Origin: Boesenbergia rotunda
Taxonomy: Eukaryota > Streptophyta > Magnoliopsida > Zingiberales > Zingiberaceae
DNA: 64,000 nt
Direction of reading: 5' to 3'
Assembly (NCBI GenBank): GCA_024364735.1
Contig: JAGFNQ010008797.1
Span: 320,595-384,594 of the forward strand
Below the pieces are notes generated by a model. The model searched no databases, was not told the origin of the DNA, and saw only the letters and a list, made by a program, of their open reading frames with translations. This document shows, piece by piece, positions 34,316-43,946 of this stretch; the first letter of the stretch is position 1; each line of letters opens with the position of its first letter. Position numbers and translations under genes: made by a program.

Positions 34316-35234
34316 GATAGATCGATGACGCTTGCTAGAGGGGGGGTGAATAGCGATTTGTTCGTTGTTTTCTCTACAAGATTGTTAGTGCAGCGGAATA
34401 TACAATAGAAAACAATCAAACAAATACTAACCAATGCTAACACAAAGATTTACTTGGTATCCACCCCGGACGGGTGACTAATCCAAGAATCCGTCGGTGG
34501 ATCAATCCTCGGATAACCTCCGGCTAGCTCTGTCGCTCCTTCCGGGTGGAGAAACCTCACCACAACACCTTAAGAAGACCTGAGCACAAAGACTACTATC
34601 TTGCCTTTAACCAAGACAAGATTCATCAAGAATCTCAGCCACCACGACGTCCTCTTTAAATAGGACTCGGGCTGAAACCCTCGCCATCAGTCGACTACTC
34701 CCAGGAGCAGTCGACTGGTGCCACTAGAATTCGACCGTTGTACCCCAACGTTCGAATTCTCAGCCAACTCATCTGCCACCTATCAGTCGACAGCTCCCAG
34801 AGTAGTCGACTGGTCCCAAGCTAAAATCCTTCCCGAGTACATTAACTCTGCACTCGAACCCTCACGACTCGACTGACTGCTCCTCCGCAGCCTCGACTGT
34901 TGCCTTCGCGCCCTCTTCATCTTCGGTTCCCGTCCCTCGGATGCACACAAGCCTCCAGCTTGCCTCCATGCCATCCTTCACGCATGCCTCGAAGTCCTCG
35001 CCCATCAGCTCATTGTCCCTACTCTCCAAGATCCCTCGGGTGCACACAAGCCTCCAGCTTGTCTCTATGCCACCCTTCACCGTACTGAGACCGTCCAGTC
35101 AAGTCCATATGTGTAACCTATACAACCTGCACACTCAACATACACATATGAGATAACAAGGGTAAACCTAACTTAAACCCTTTGCCCAAATATCAAAATA
35201 CTTTGGTCACTCCGGACCACAGATTGCCTCAACA
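34316..35234 (-). repeat. 5' LTR of H
   Basis: 919 bp, TGATAGATCG to CCTCAACA, homologous to 26237-27131. It has a TTTAAATA box at 34655-34662 and the same palindromes and hairpins. It ends at the GGATG duplication. Confidence 0.9.
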
Positions 35235-35239
35235 GGATG

Positions 35240-36091
35240 TCTTCAGGTGAAGGGTGGCATGGAGGCAAGCCGTGGGCTTGTGTGCGCATCCGAGGGACCA
35301 TGGACGAAGCAGGGACGGTGAGCCAAGGGAAGCGGACTTCGAGGCGTACGTGAAGGATGACATGGAGGCAAGCCGTGGGCTTGCGTGCACATCTGAGGGA
35401 CGAGGCTCAAAGTCAAAGAAGGCTTGAAGGCGATAGATCGAGGCTGCTGGAGTAGAGACTATGAGCTGAGGGACGCGGACTTCAAGGCATGCGTGAAGGA
35501 TGGCATGGAGGCAAGCCGAGGGCTTGCATGCACATCTGAGGGACGAGAGCCGAAGATGAAGAGGGTGTGAAGACAACAGATCGAGACTGCTGTTTGAAGA
35601 GTCAACCAGGTCGTGAGGGTCCGAGTGTTGAGTGATTGTACTCGGGAACTAAGCCGGGAGGGTTCGAGTGTGGAGAGAAATATACTCGGGAAGGGTAACC
35701 CTAGGCTTAGGGTAGGACCAGTCGACTGCTCCTGGGGCAGTCGACTGGTGGCGCTAGGAACTTGAATGTTGGAGGTACAACGGTCGAATTCAAGGGGATC
35801 AGTCGACTGGGGTTGGACCAGTCAACTGGTAGCGTGTTTTCAGCCTCGAGCTCTATTTAAGGGAGCTCGTTTAAGGCCATTTCTTCTTGATGAAACCTGC
35901 TTGGATAGAGCTGGTTAGTAGTCTATCTTGCTCAGATCGTGTACAATGGTTGTGGCGAGGTTTCTCCACTCACAAGGAGCTACGAGAGCTAACCGGAGGT
36001 GCTCCGGGGAATCATCCACCGACGGATTAGGGATCACCCACCTTAAGGACAACCATGGAGTAAGAGTTTTATTTCCGAACTACGTAAATAG
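35240..36091 (+). repeat. 5' LTR of G, part 2
   Basis: Continues G's LTR after H and matches 63596-64000. It has three roughly 115-bp units around GCAAGCCGTGGGCTTGC or GCAAGCCGAGGGCTTGC, CAGTCGACTG palindromes (35719, 35736, 35801), and a TATTTAAG box (35854-35861). It stops at AATAG (36087-36091), the target of K. Confidence 0.9.
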
Positions 36092-36244
36092 TGTTGGTGC
36101 AAGTTGCATCAATGATGTTCACCTTTAAGTGTTTTAATGTTTGACAATACACTTAAGTCAGTGATACATTGAACAGACAAAGGGGAGTAAGAGAGAAGTA
36201 ACCTTAGCTGAAGAAAAGTCCTAGTTAATCTAGGCATCGAAACC

Positions 36245-36560
36245 CTAAGTCCCAGCGAAGGGCTGCTGGGCACCTAGCGAAGGGCTGCTAGGTATCGAAA
36301 CCTTAAGACCTAGCGAAGGGCTGCTAGGCACCTAGCGAAGGGCTGCTAGGTATCGTAACCCTAAGACCTAGCGAAGGGATGCTAGGCACCTAGTAAAGGA
36401 CTACTAGGCATAGAAGACCTAGCGAAGGGCTGCTGGGCACCTAGCAACGGGCCGCTAGGCATAAAAGACTTAGCGAAGGATTGCTAGGCACCAGGCGAAG
36501 GACCGCTTGGTAACAAAGACCTAGCGAAGGGCTGCTAGGCACCTGGCGAAGGACTGCTAG
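36245..36560. repeat. CTAGC hairpin array in 5' LTR of K
   Basis: About thirteen units such as CTAGCGAAGGGCTGCTAG, with matched-arm variants (for example CAGCGAAGGGCTGCTG). The 3' LTR copy (about 50610-50890) has fewer units and different losses. Confidence 0.88.
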
Positions 36561-37247
36561 GGAATGAAGACTTGGTCCGAGGGACTAAGCAACTTAGCTG
36601 AGCGATGACTAAGGACAGGAGTAGAGACGGGTCAGGGTTTGGGCGTCTCGAGGTCCGGAGGTATCGGAAGCTAAGTAAAAGTCCATCCGAAGGACTGGGT
36701 GGCAACCGTCTCCTGAAAGGAGTAGGTGAAGGGCGAGTTCTCGGGGATAGGAACTCGTGCCGGTTCGACCTAGGGTTTCGTGCAAATTCGAAGTCCGAAC
36801 CAAGTCCTTAAGGCTAACATTATATGTATCAATGCTTTATGTTTGTGTATCTTGCAGGTATCAAGAACCGGAGGCAAAGCTGGGTAAAAATCAAGGTTGG
36901 CAGGCCTTAAGGGGGGCGCCCCCAGCAAGGGGGGCGCCCCCATGCAACCAGGGCACCCCCAGCAAGGGGGGCGCCCCCAGCCAATACTAAATAAGGTGTT
37001 TTCGTGCTGCAGTCAAAATAAGTGTCAACCGGGGCGCCCGGAGCATCCGGGGCGCCCGGATTAACACTGTTTCGTTGCTGCGAGTCTAAAACAGTGGATA
37101 AGCGCTGACTGGGTTCAAGATGGGCGCCCGAAAGATCCGGGGCACCCTGGTCAAAGCTGTTATCAGCTGCGGCGAGGTAGACGCAGGGATAAAGTTTGAC
37201 CAAGTCTTCCGGGGTGCCCCCAGCGTCCAGGGCGCCCCCAGGAGGCC

Positions 37248-37255
37248 TATATAAG
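37248..37255 (+). promoter_or_regulatory. TATA box in 5' LTR of K
   Basis: TATATAAG immediately after the GGGCGCCC palindrome array. The 3' LTR has the same box at 51537-51544. Confidence 0.65.
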
Positions 37256-37740
37256 GGGCTTCGACCCCTCTGCTTCAGACACGACTTCCAAGAACCATTC
37301 CAAGCATTCTGACCGACGGCAAAGAGCTAGAAACGAGGCTCTACGACTGGGAGGCTCCAGGAGGAAGTGCGCGGCACTTCGGAGGTCCAGATCGGTCGAG
37401 TTTCAGATTTTTGTTCGGTTTGATTTTATTTTTCCGTACTTAAATTTCAATACTTTTGATTGTAATCTTACACTGTAAGTCGGGTTTCTCCGCCTCCGGA
37501 AAGTCCGGGAAGGAGACTAATAGTGGACGGGCGTACCCGTGCATAGGCCTTGGATGTACTGACCCTGGGGGGTCGGGAACCAAGTAAAAATCCGTCGTGT
37601 CACTGTCTTTGATTTTCTTCGTTCTATTTATTATCCGCTGCGCTAACACTCTAAGTCTAGATCGAAAGTATACGAAGAATTCCGAAAGGTTTTGAACGGT
37701 CGATATTCACCCCCCCTCTATCGACGGCACCGGTCCTACA

Positions 37741-37754
37741 AGTGGTATCAGAGC
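37741..37754 (+). other. Primer binding site of element K
   Basis: AGTGGTATCAGAGC directly after the LTR end CCTACA; tRNA-iMet complement. Confidence 0.9.
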
Positions 37755-38429
37755 GAGCCGCTCTTCACCGGACTAACCGCCGACGGAGCAACGACGCCAG
37801 GAGTTGAGGGGGAGCTCAGGGGTGAATCAGGTATTTTTAATTTTAAAATGTCCATTTTCAAATTCCATATTATCTGTTTCACGTGCAGGGAGAGAGGACA
37901 CTATAAAAATCAGTGCCCTACTCGTAAGAATCATTTGTCACCGGCGGCAAAGGAGGTACCAGCGCCAGGAAACCGGAGGGACAAAAGTCACGTACAGTGT
38001 TTCAAATGCGAGAAGTACGGACACTACAAAAGCAAGTGTCCGGCGAAGGTACGTAAGATTTACGTTCCAAAAGTTTTACAATTTCCTGCACTGTCCTTAG
38101 ATAATTCAGTCAATTTTTCTGTTAAATTAAATTTACTGCATAGTAGATTAAATATTTTGCATGAAAAATTAGAAAATACGGATATGATTAAAATATCCAA
38201 AATTAACTATTTAATTATTGATACCAATTCAATAATTGCTAAGATTAATTCTGATATTAAATCCAAAATAAATTCTGATAATTCTACAGATAATGATACA
38301 AATAATTCTGGATCTAAATCTGAAACTAAATCCGAATTCAAATTTAAAAATCCTAAGGATAAATCCAAATTCGAATTTGAAAATCCTAAGGATAAAGTTG
38401 AATTCAAAAATCTTAAGGATAATTCTAAG

Positions 38430-41250
38430 TGTAAAATCCGACACGTTTATTCCACTCTGGAAAAAAATTTCGAAAAAAAAATCCTAGAATGTTTTGGGCT
38501 CTTGGACGAAATTTAAGGAGTTAAATGGATTAGAACTAATAGTTACAAGGGCTAATGTGCAAGGAAATTTTGAACGGATGAAATTGCAAATAGTCGAAAC
38601 CTATTGGACTAAACTGCAAAAAAGACCGGTATAAGAGCCGATTAGGGCTCAGTTCGCCGCAGACTCTTCATCCCGTGCCCGTCTCCCTGCCCTAGCCGCA
38701 GTCGTCGAAGCCGCAGCCAGCGCCGACACCATCCCCTTCCTCTTCGCTCAGAGTTGACGAACCCAAGCCGCAGGCGACATCCTCCATGCTTTCTCCTTCC
38801 TTTCTCATGTCGCCGTAAACCAAGCTCAAGCTCGATCGCCTCAGCTTTCCTCTTCGTTTTCCTTGATCGATCGGCGTTGTTTTCCCACCCCCAGGGACTT
38901 CGATGGATGGGGTTTTTGCGAAAGGGGGCGAAGCTGAGATCTGAGGACGCAGCAGGGCACCGTCAACGGCTTCGGTAAAGGGATTGCTCCAGTTCTTTTC
39001 TGTTGAGATTGGGCGCGCGACTCCTTGGAAGGGATCCAGGGTTCTTTGGAGAAGGACTGCGTGCGTGTGTATCAACACAGAGGTCACCTTGAGCTCACTG
39101 CTTGATGGAGGTGTTTTCTGCTTGCTGAAGGGTGCGGAAGTTGGAGCTAGAATCTGAGGTAAGGATAGCTTATGTATGTGGGTTTTGAATTGGAGTTGAT
39201 TCAATCCTTGAATGAACTGTGTAATTGGCTATGTTTGGGTTGCAGCCCCTGGAATTGGAATTTTGCAGATTGGGTTTCTGCCGCGGTGTGTTGCGTGGCT
39301 CAGGTAAGAGTTCGATTGAGTTTTGGCTCAATCCTATATTGAATTGGAAGATATATGTAGTTCTATTTGTGCTATGGTTTTGGGTTGTAGAGTAAGGAGT
39401 AGTTTTTTGCTCTGGTTTGGATTATACGCACCGTATGTACAAGGGTTGATCAGTGGTAGGTCTTGGGGTTGATCCTAGATTGAACCATGTGTTGAAATTG
39501 GGTTGTAGTATGAAACTAAACCCTAATAATGTAAGTGTGGTGAATTCGAGTTTAGGATTAACCCTAAAGTAGAACCTGAACCTAATCTTAATTACACGGG
39601 GGTAATTAGGAACCTTCTATTTAATTAAAGGAAATTAGTAGAAAGAAATGGATTGGGTTAACCCTTAAACAAATTAGGGATTAATTAGCTAACTATCTTT
39701 ATTTGTAATAGCTAATTAAATCTATTCCTGATACAGTGACTTGATTTACTCTACGGTTGCGGATTATATTGGACGGGTGTTTCTTCCGGTTTGATACGGA
39801 CTTCTCTTTCTTTGGAGGCGGGTACCCTTTGACTTATCTCTTTTGATATTGTCATGTGATTATGCATAGACTGTTATAGATAGCAGTAAGATATACGCTA
39901 TCCCTGTTTATTATGTCTGTTCTGGATACTTGTGTTCATCTCTGATTATTGTGTCCTGTTTAGATACATGTAGTTTATCCCTGAGTTATGATGCTGTTGT
40001 TCCATACAGTCTCGGTATTGTCATATCTATATATATGCTTAGAGATAGTGGTGTATCTCCTGCCTTTGACCTTGAGGGATTAGTAGTTTTCCGGTCAGTA
40101 TACCTTGTAAGTTACCTGTATTTCCTGTTATAGGATTTCAGACTGAGACTTAGTATACTGAGGACTTGGGAGGGAGGTATGTGTATCTATCATACACCAT
40201 CTCTGCATTATTGCATGCTGACCCACGCGGACGTTGTGGACGATGTCCTGACTGGGTACAGGTTGTCACAGCTCTACCCACGCGGACGTTATGGACAATC
40301 CTGACTGGGACTAGGGGTGACACATGTCATTGCATCAGGGTGCTTTATATGTTTGGGGCATGCACCATCCTTGCATTGTTGCATGCTGACCCACGCGGAC
40401 GATGTGGATGATGTCCTGACTGGGTACAGTTGTCACAGCTCTACCCACGCGGACGTTGTGGACGATATCCTGACTGGGACTAGGGGGTGACACATGTCAT
40501 TGCACCATGTGCATATTTGCATTGTGCATTGTTTGCTGCACTTATTTGCTGCACTTGTTTGACATCGCATATACTGGAGACTTGTTATCTGAGACTATAT
40601 GCCTATTGTCTTCTTTGGTATTTATTACCCTCTTTCCAGGTTAGATGGATTCAGGTATGTATCTACCCAGTGTTTTCAGTTCCAGTCATTCCCTTTGTTG
40701 ATATGAACTGTATTAGCAGAACTCTTGTTGTTAGTATAACTTTCTATGCATATCTGTTGGGTATTCGCTGAGTTATGGACTCACCCCGTTGCCATATATG
40801 TTTATTTTCAGGTTGATGTCTGCGAGGAGATCCCGAGCCGCCAGTCCCCAGCTCCAGCGGGCTCTTTTGATTTTGGCATTACGTTGCTTCGGTTATGGAC
40901 CCTGTAGTATTTATTATGCTTCCGCTATTTTGATTTGAACATGTATGCACGTTTGATTTGATGGTATTGTACTTTTGAGTCCTATGTTGGACTTCGATTG
41001 GTTTTGGTTTTGTTCCTGCCCCCTGGCAGCTCAGGTGAGTTCGGATTTGGTTTTTCGATAGTTATAATCATATAACTGTTGTTTCTGCTTATATCTGAGG
41101 CCTGTGGCCCTTTAAACTGCGTGGTTGTGCAAATATATATTGCGTGGATTGTTATATAGATTGTATGTATGTGTAAATTATCCGCCGGACAGGGGAGGTG
41201 CTGTCCGATTTTATATTGGATCAGCGGCTCCTGGGTCTCGGGGCGTGACA
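38430..41250 (+). repeat. 5' LTR of L
   Basis: 2821 bp. It contains a GC-rich segment (38640-39000), a GAGGTAAGG splice-donor-like site near 39156, AT-rich DNA, and a tandem repeat (40195-40500). It is nearly identical to 43947-46779. Confidence 0.92.
40195..40500. repeat. Tandem repeat in 5' LTR of L
   Basis: Two copies of a roughly 185-bp unit, each containing two shorter copies of ACCCACGCGGACGTTGTGGA...CCTGACTGGG. The 3' LTR counterpart is at about 45735-46020. Confidence 0.85.
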
Positions 41251-41258
41251 ATTTATTT

Positions 41259-41270
41259 TGGTATCAGAGC
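41259..41270 (+). other. Primer binding site of element L
   Basis: TGGTATCAGAGC, eight bases after the LTR end. It is the tRNA-iMet complement used by many plant gypsy elements. Confidence 0.85.
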
Positions 41271-41590
41271 GTAGGTTTCGATGCCTACGTGTTTTACGGG
41301 ATTTTCGGGGTTTATCTGATACCGATTTATTTTTGGTATCAAGCCCAGGATGCGGGATACCATCGATTCGTGGATTTCTCGGAATTTAAATCTGACACTG
41401 AACTGGTAGGTGTCGGAGCTCGGGTTTGATGTTATTCATCCGAGTACATTACGGATTTTTAAAGCCGTGGTTGCGATACGACGGCAATTTGGGGACTTGG
41501 CAGCGACAGGACTTCTCCAGGCAGCAAATAGGTAAATTAAGGTTAGCCTCTTGATTTTGGGTTTTAATACTCGTTAATAATTTAACAGGT

Positions 41591-43642
41591 ATGACGCGAG
41601 ATGCTCATATTCCTGTACTGAGACGTGGTCGGGGACGGCCACGTAAGGAGACTTTAGAGCCTTCGGCTGTAGAGCCAGCAGAGAGAGAGTCTGATAGCCG
41701 AGGTCAGACGTTGCAGGACATCCAGAGAGGTCAGGGTTCCCCGACTCAGAGGGTCCCTACTCCTTTTTCATCAGCAGTACCTACTGCCCCTCCTGCTGGG
41801 TCTACTCCGGTAGTATTTACTGTGTCAGCAGCCATACCACTGCCGACCTATTCAGTACCTGTAGGTTCTGCACCGATGTTCCCGGCAGTTCCATCAGGGG
41901 CACCCATTCCGAGGCAGCCTGCAGTTACCGCGGTGGTACCTGCCCCGGTTATTCCCCCTACACCATCGGAGACGCCTATACTTGCTCCGATGTACTCTAC
42001 AGTTCCCCCAGCAGCACCAGGTCTATACTATCAGACTGTGCCATCAGCCGTACCAGCACCGTCGTATGCTACTGCACCCCCGGCTATGACTACTGCAGCG
42101 TACCCCACTATTCCGACTACGGTGCAGGCCCCGGTGCTCCCTTCAGTTCCACCGGCATTTGTTGCCCCGGGATTTACTACTGTACCTATGGTACCACCTA
42201 TGGTGTCCACCCCGGCTATGCCTGCTGCTCCTTCTATGATTCCTGCACCGAGATGTTCCACTGTGCCCCCTACGATACTTGCTTTTACAGGCGGTGTTAG
42301 AGATCGAGCCCGGATTCCGATATTAGCGGCGTCCGTAAAGGGGCGATTCACTTTATTCCAGGGAGGACCAGACCCAGCTGCGGCCCGAGAGTGGATCAGG
42401 ACACTTGAGAGTACCTTCCGTTATCTGACGTGTTCAGAATGGGAGAAGGCTGAGCTGGCCATTTATCACCTGCGAGATCAGGCATATGCCTGGTGGACTA
42501 CGCAGCAGACCGTTATTGGCGAGGAGCATGTCACCTGGGACACATTCCGGGAGGCATTTGAGGCGAGGTACCTTCCCGTATCGTTCCGCATGGCTAGACG
42601 ACAGGATTTCATATTTCTCAAGCAGGGAGACTTATCAGTATTGGAGTACGAGGCGGAGTTTACCCGCCTATCAGAGTATTGCCCTCACTTGGTGGCAAAC
42701 GACATGGAGAGGATGACTCAGTTCCATATGGGTCTAGCGCCATATATTCAGACTCGGATGTCAGGATTTGTCCCGACCTCCTATCGAGAGGCCTTAGAGC
42801 GAGCGCTCATGATTGAGATGACTCAGCACAGGTTGTTTGGGGGTACGAAGAAAGGGAAGCAGACTGTATCGGACTTAGCTCAGACTCAGCAGCCGCAGAC
42901 TACTGGACAGAAGCGCGGCAGCCAGGGTCAGTTCGCTCAGGGCACCTCTGAGGCAGCATCCAGGCCCCAGAAGTCAGGTCGTTCTTCGGCGGGATCCTTT
43001 CGATCTCCTCAGCAGAATCAGGAGAGAGCTACTGATGGATCATATTGTGTACAGTGTGGTTCTCGGGAGCATATTAGGGCGGATTGCCCACTTGAGCATT
43101 CTGTTTGCTACTATTGTAAGCTACCAGGGCATATTAAGCGGGATTGTGCGATGAAAGCACAGCATGAGGGTACTAGAGCTACTGGACAGAGCGGGTATAT
43201 GAGTCAGTCAGGATCTCATAGGGGAGGGTATAGGACACAGTCTTCTTTTCGTCAGCCGCAGTCTGCCCCTCCAGCACCTGCCTATTGTATGCCAGGATAC
43301 GAGGCTTGCTACACCTCAGCTGTGTCGCCGAGTTCAGCATTAGGATCTCAGCAGCAGTGTATTCCTCCGTATCAGGATTATCCACCGTATCAGCCGCAGT
43401 CTCAGCCATACTATCAGCCACTGCCACAGCCGCAGCAGTACCTGGCGGTACCACAGCCACAGTATCAGCCACCGCCACAGCCGCAGCAGTACCTGGCGGT
43501 GCCACAGCCACAGCAGTACCAGGCAGTACCACCCCCACCGCCAGAGACGGGACGAGCGTATGCGACCACCAGAGAGGAGGCACCGCAGACCCAGGGAGTG
43601 ACTTTTCGCGGTATGACGTTCGTTTATTTACTTGTCAATTAA
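41591..43642 (+). CDS. Gag polyprotein of Ty3/gypsy element L (intact)
   Basis: 683-residue capsid-nucleocapsid protein. Residues about 1-235 are Pro/Ala/Thr-rich low complexity. Residues about 240-400 form the retrotransposon gag domain (FQGGPDPAAAREWIRTLEST, AYAWWTTQQ, FREAFEARYLPVSFR, FIFLKQGDLSVLEYEAEF). A Gln/Ser-rich linker is followed by tandem CCHC knuckles (CVQCGSREHIRADC and CYYCKLPGHIKRDC, about 480-520). A Tyr/Gln/Pro-rich tail follows, and the protein ends soon after GRAYATTREEA, the phrase that in gypsy elements leads into the protease. The stop lies there because protease and pol are missing. The frame is open throughout. The ATG at 41591 follows TTTAACAGGT, an acceptor-like context. 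It is probably packaged with enzymes from another element. Confidence 0.9.
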   Translation: MTRDAHIPVLRRGRGRPRKETLEPSAVEPAERESDSRGQTLQDIQRGQGSPTQRVPTPFSSAVPTAPPAGSTPVVFTVSAAIPLPTYSVPVGSAPMFPAVPSGAPIPRQPAVTAVVPAPVIPPTPSETPILAPMYSTVPPAAPGLYYQTVPSAVPAPSYATAPPAMTTAAYPTIPTTVQAPVLPSVPPAFVAPGFTTVPMVPPMVSTPAMPAAPSMIPAPRCSTVPPTILAFTGGVRDRARIPILAASVKGRFTLFQGGPDPAAAREWIRTLESTFRYLTCSEWEKAELAIYHLRDQAYAWWTTQQTVIGEEHVTWDTFREAFEARYLPVSFRMARRQDFIFLKQGDLSVLEYEAEFTRLSEYCPHLVANDMERMTQFHMGLAPYIQTRMSGFVPTSYREALERALMIEMTQHRLFGGTKKGKQTVSDLAQTQQPQTTGQKRGSQGQFAQGTSEAASRPQKSGRSSAGSFRSPQQNQERATDGSYCVQCGSREHIRADCPLEHSVCYYCKLPGHIKRDCAMKAQHEGTRATGQSGYMSQSGSHRGGYRTQSSFRQPQSAPPAPAYCMPGYEACYTSAVSPSSALGSQQQCIPPYQDYPPYQPQSQPYYQPLPQPQQYLAVPQPQYQPPPQPQQYLAVPQPQQYQAVPPPPPETGRAYATTREEAPQTQGVTFRGMTFVYLLVN

Positions 43643-43946
43643 GATAGAGATAATCAGAATCAGTATCGTTTTATGCTTATTGCGGATACTTATAGATGGA
43701 GTCTAGGATGACCCTACTGGTTGGAGAGATGTTGGTTATTAACCAATGGTCACGGGAGACCACTGGTTTCAGTAGGACGTTACCCACCCGGAAACTTATG
43801 GTTAGTTTCCGTATAGTAGTTATGCGATATAGGGGTTAGCATGTATGGTTAGAGTTCGTTCAGTATATTACTAGCTATATGTTGTTAGTACCTATTGTGG
43901 GTGATAAACGAAATTTGGGGACCAAATTTTTATTAGTGGGGGAGGA
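43643..43946 (+). other. Short 3' internal region of L with polypurine tract
   Basis: About 300 bp without a reading frame. It ends in GTGGGGGAGGA directly before the 3' LTR, a typical gypsy polypurine tract. A normal element would have several kilobases of pol here. Confidence 0.85.

Larger units (their letters stand above)
26237..35234 (-). mobile_element. LTR retrotransposon H (A-related, gag only), nested in G
   Basis: A minus-strand element with duplication GGATG (26232-26236 and 35235-35239). LTRs are 26237-27131 and 34316-35234, and a primer site lies at 34302-34315. The LTRs and gag are diverged relatives of element A. The interior carries a broken gag (30428-34244) and non-coding DNA but no pol. 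It was later hit by solo LTR I1 (28059-29585) and by J (32016-34193). Confidence 0.92.
36092..37740 (+). repeat. 5' LTR of K
   Basis: 1649 bp. Module order: TGTTGGTGC terminus, CTAGC hairpin array (36245-36560), GGGCGCCC palindromes (36910-37240), TATATAAG box, ACCAAGTAAA (37580), and the TATTCACCCCCCCTCTA tract (37704). Confidence 0.9.

Noticed and set aside
37741..37754. tRNA-like sequence TGGTATCAGAGC at several places as possible tRNA genes
   Set aside because: Each lies directly after an LTR end and is only the complement of the 3' end of initiator tRNA-Met, that is, a primer binding site.
38692..39204. A 170-residue minus-strand frame, repeated at 44322-44720
   Set aside because: It lies in the LTRs of L and appears twice only because the LTR is duplicated; no coding motif is present.
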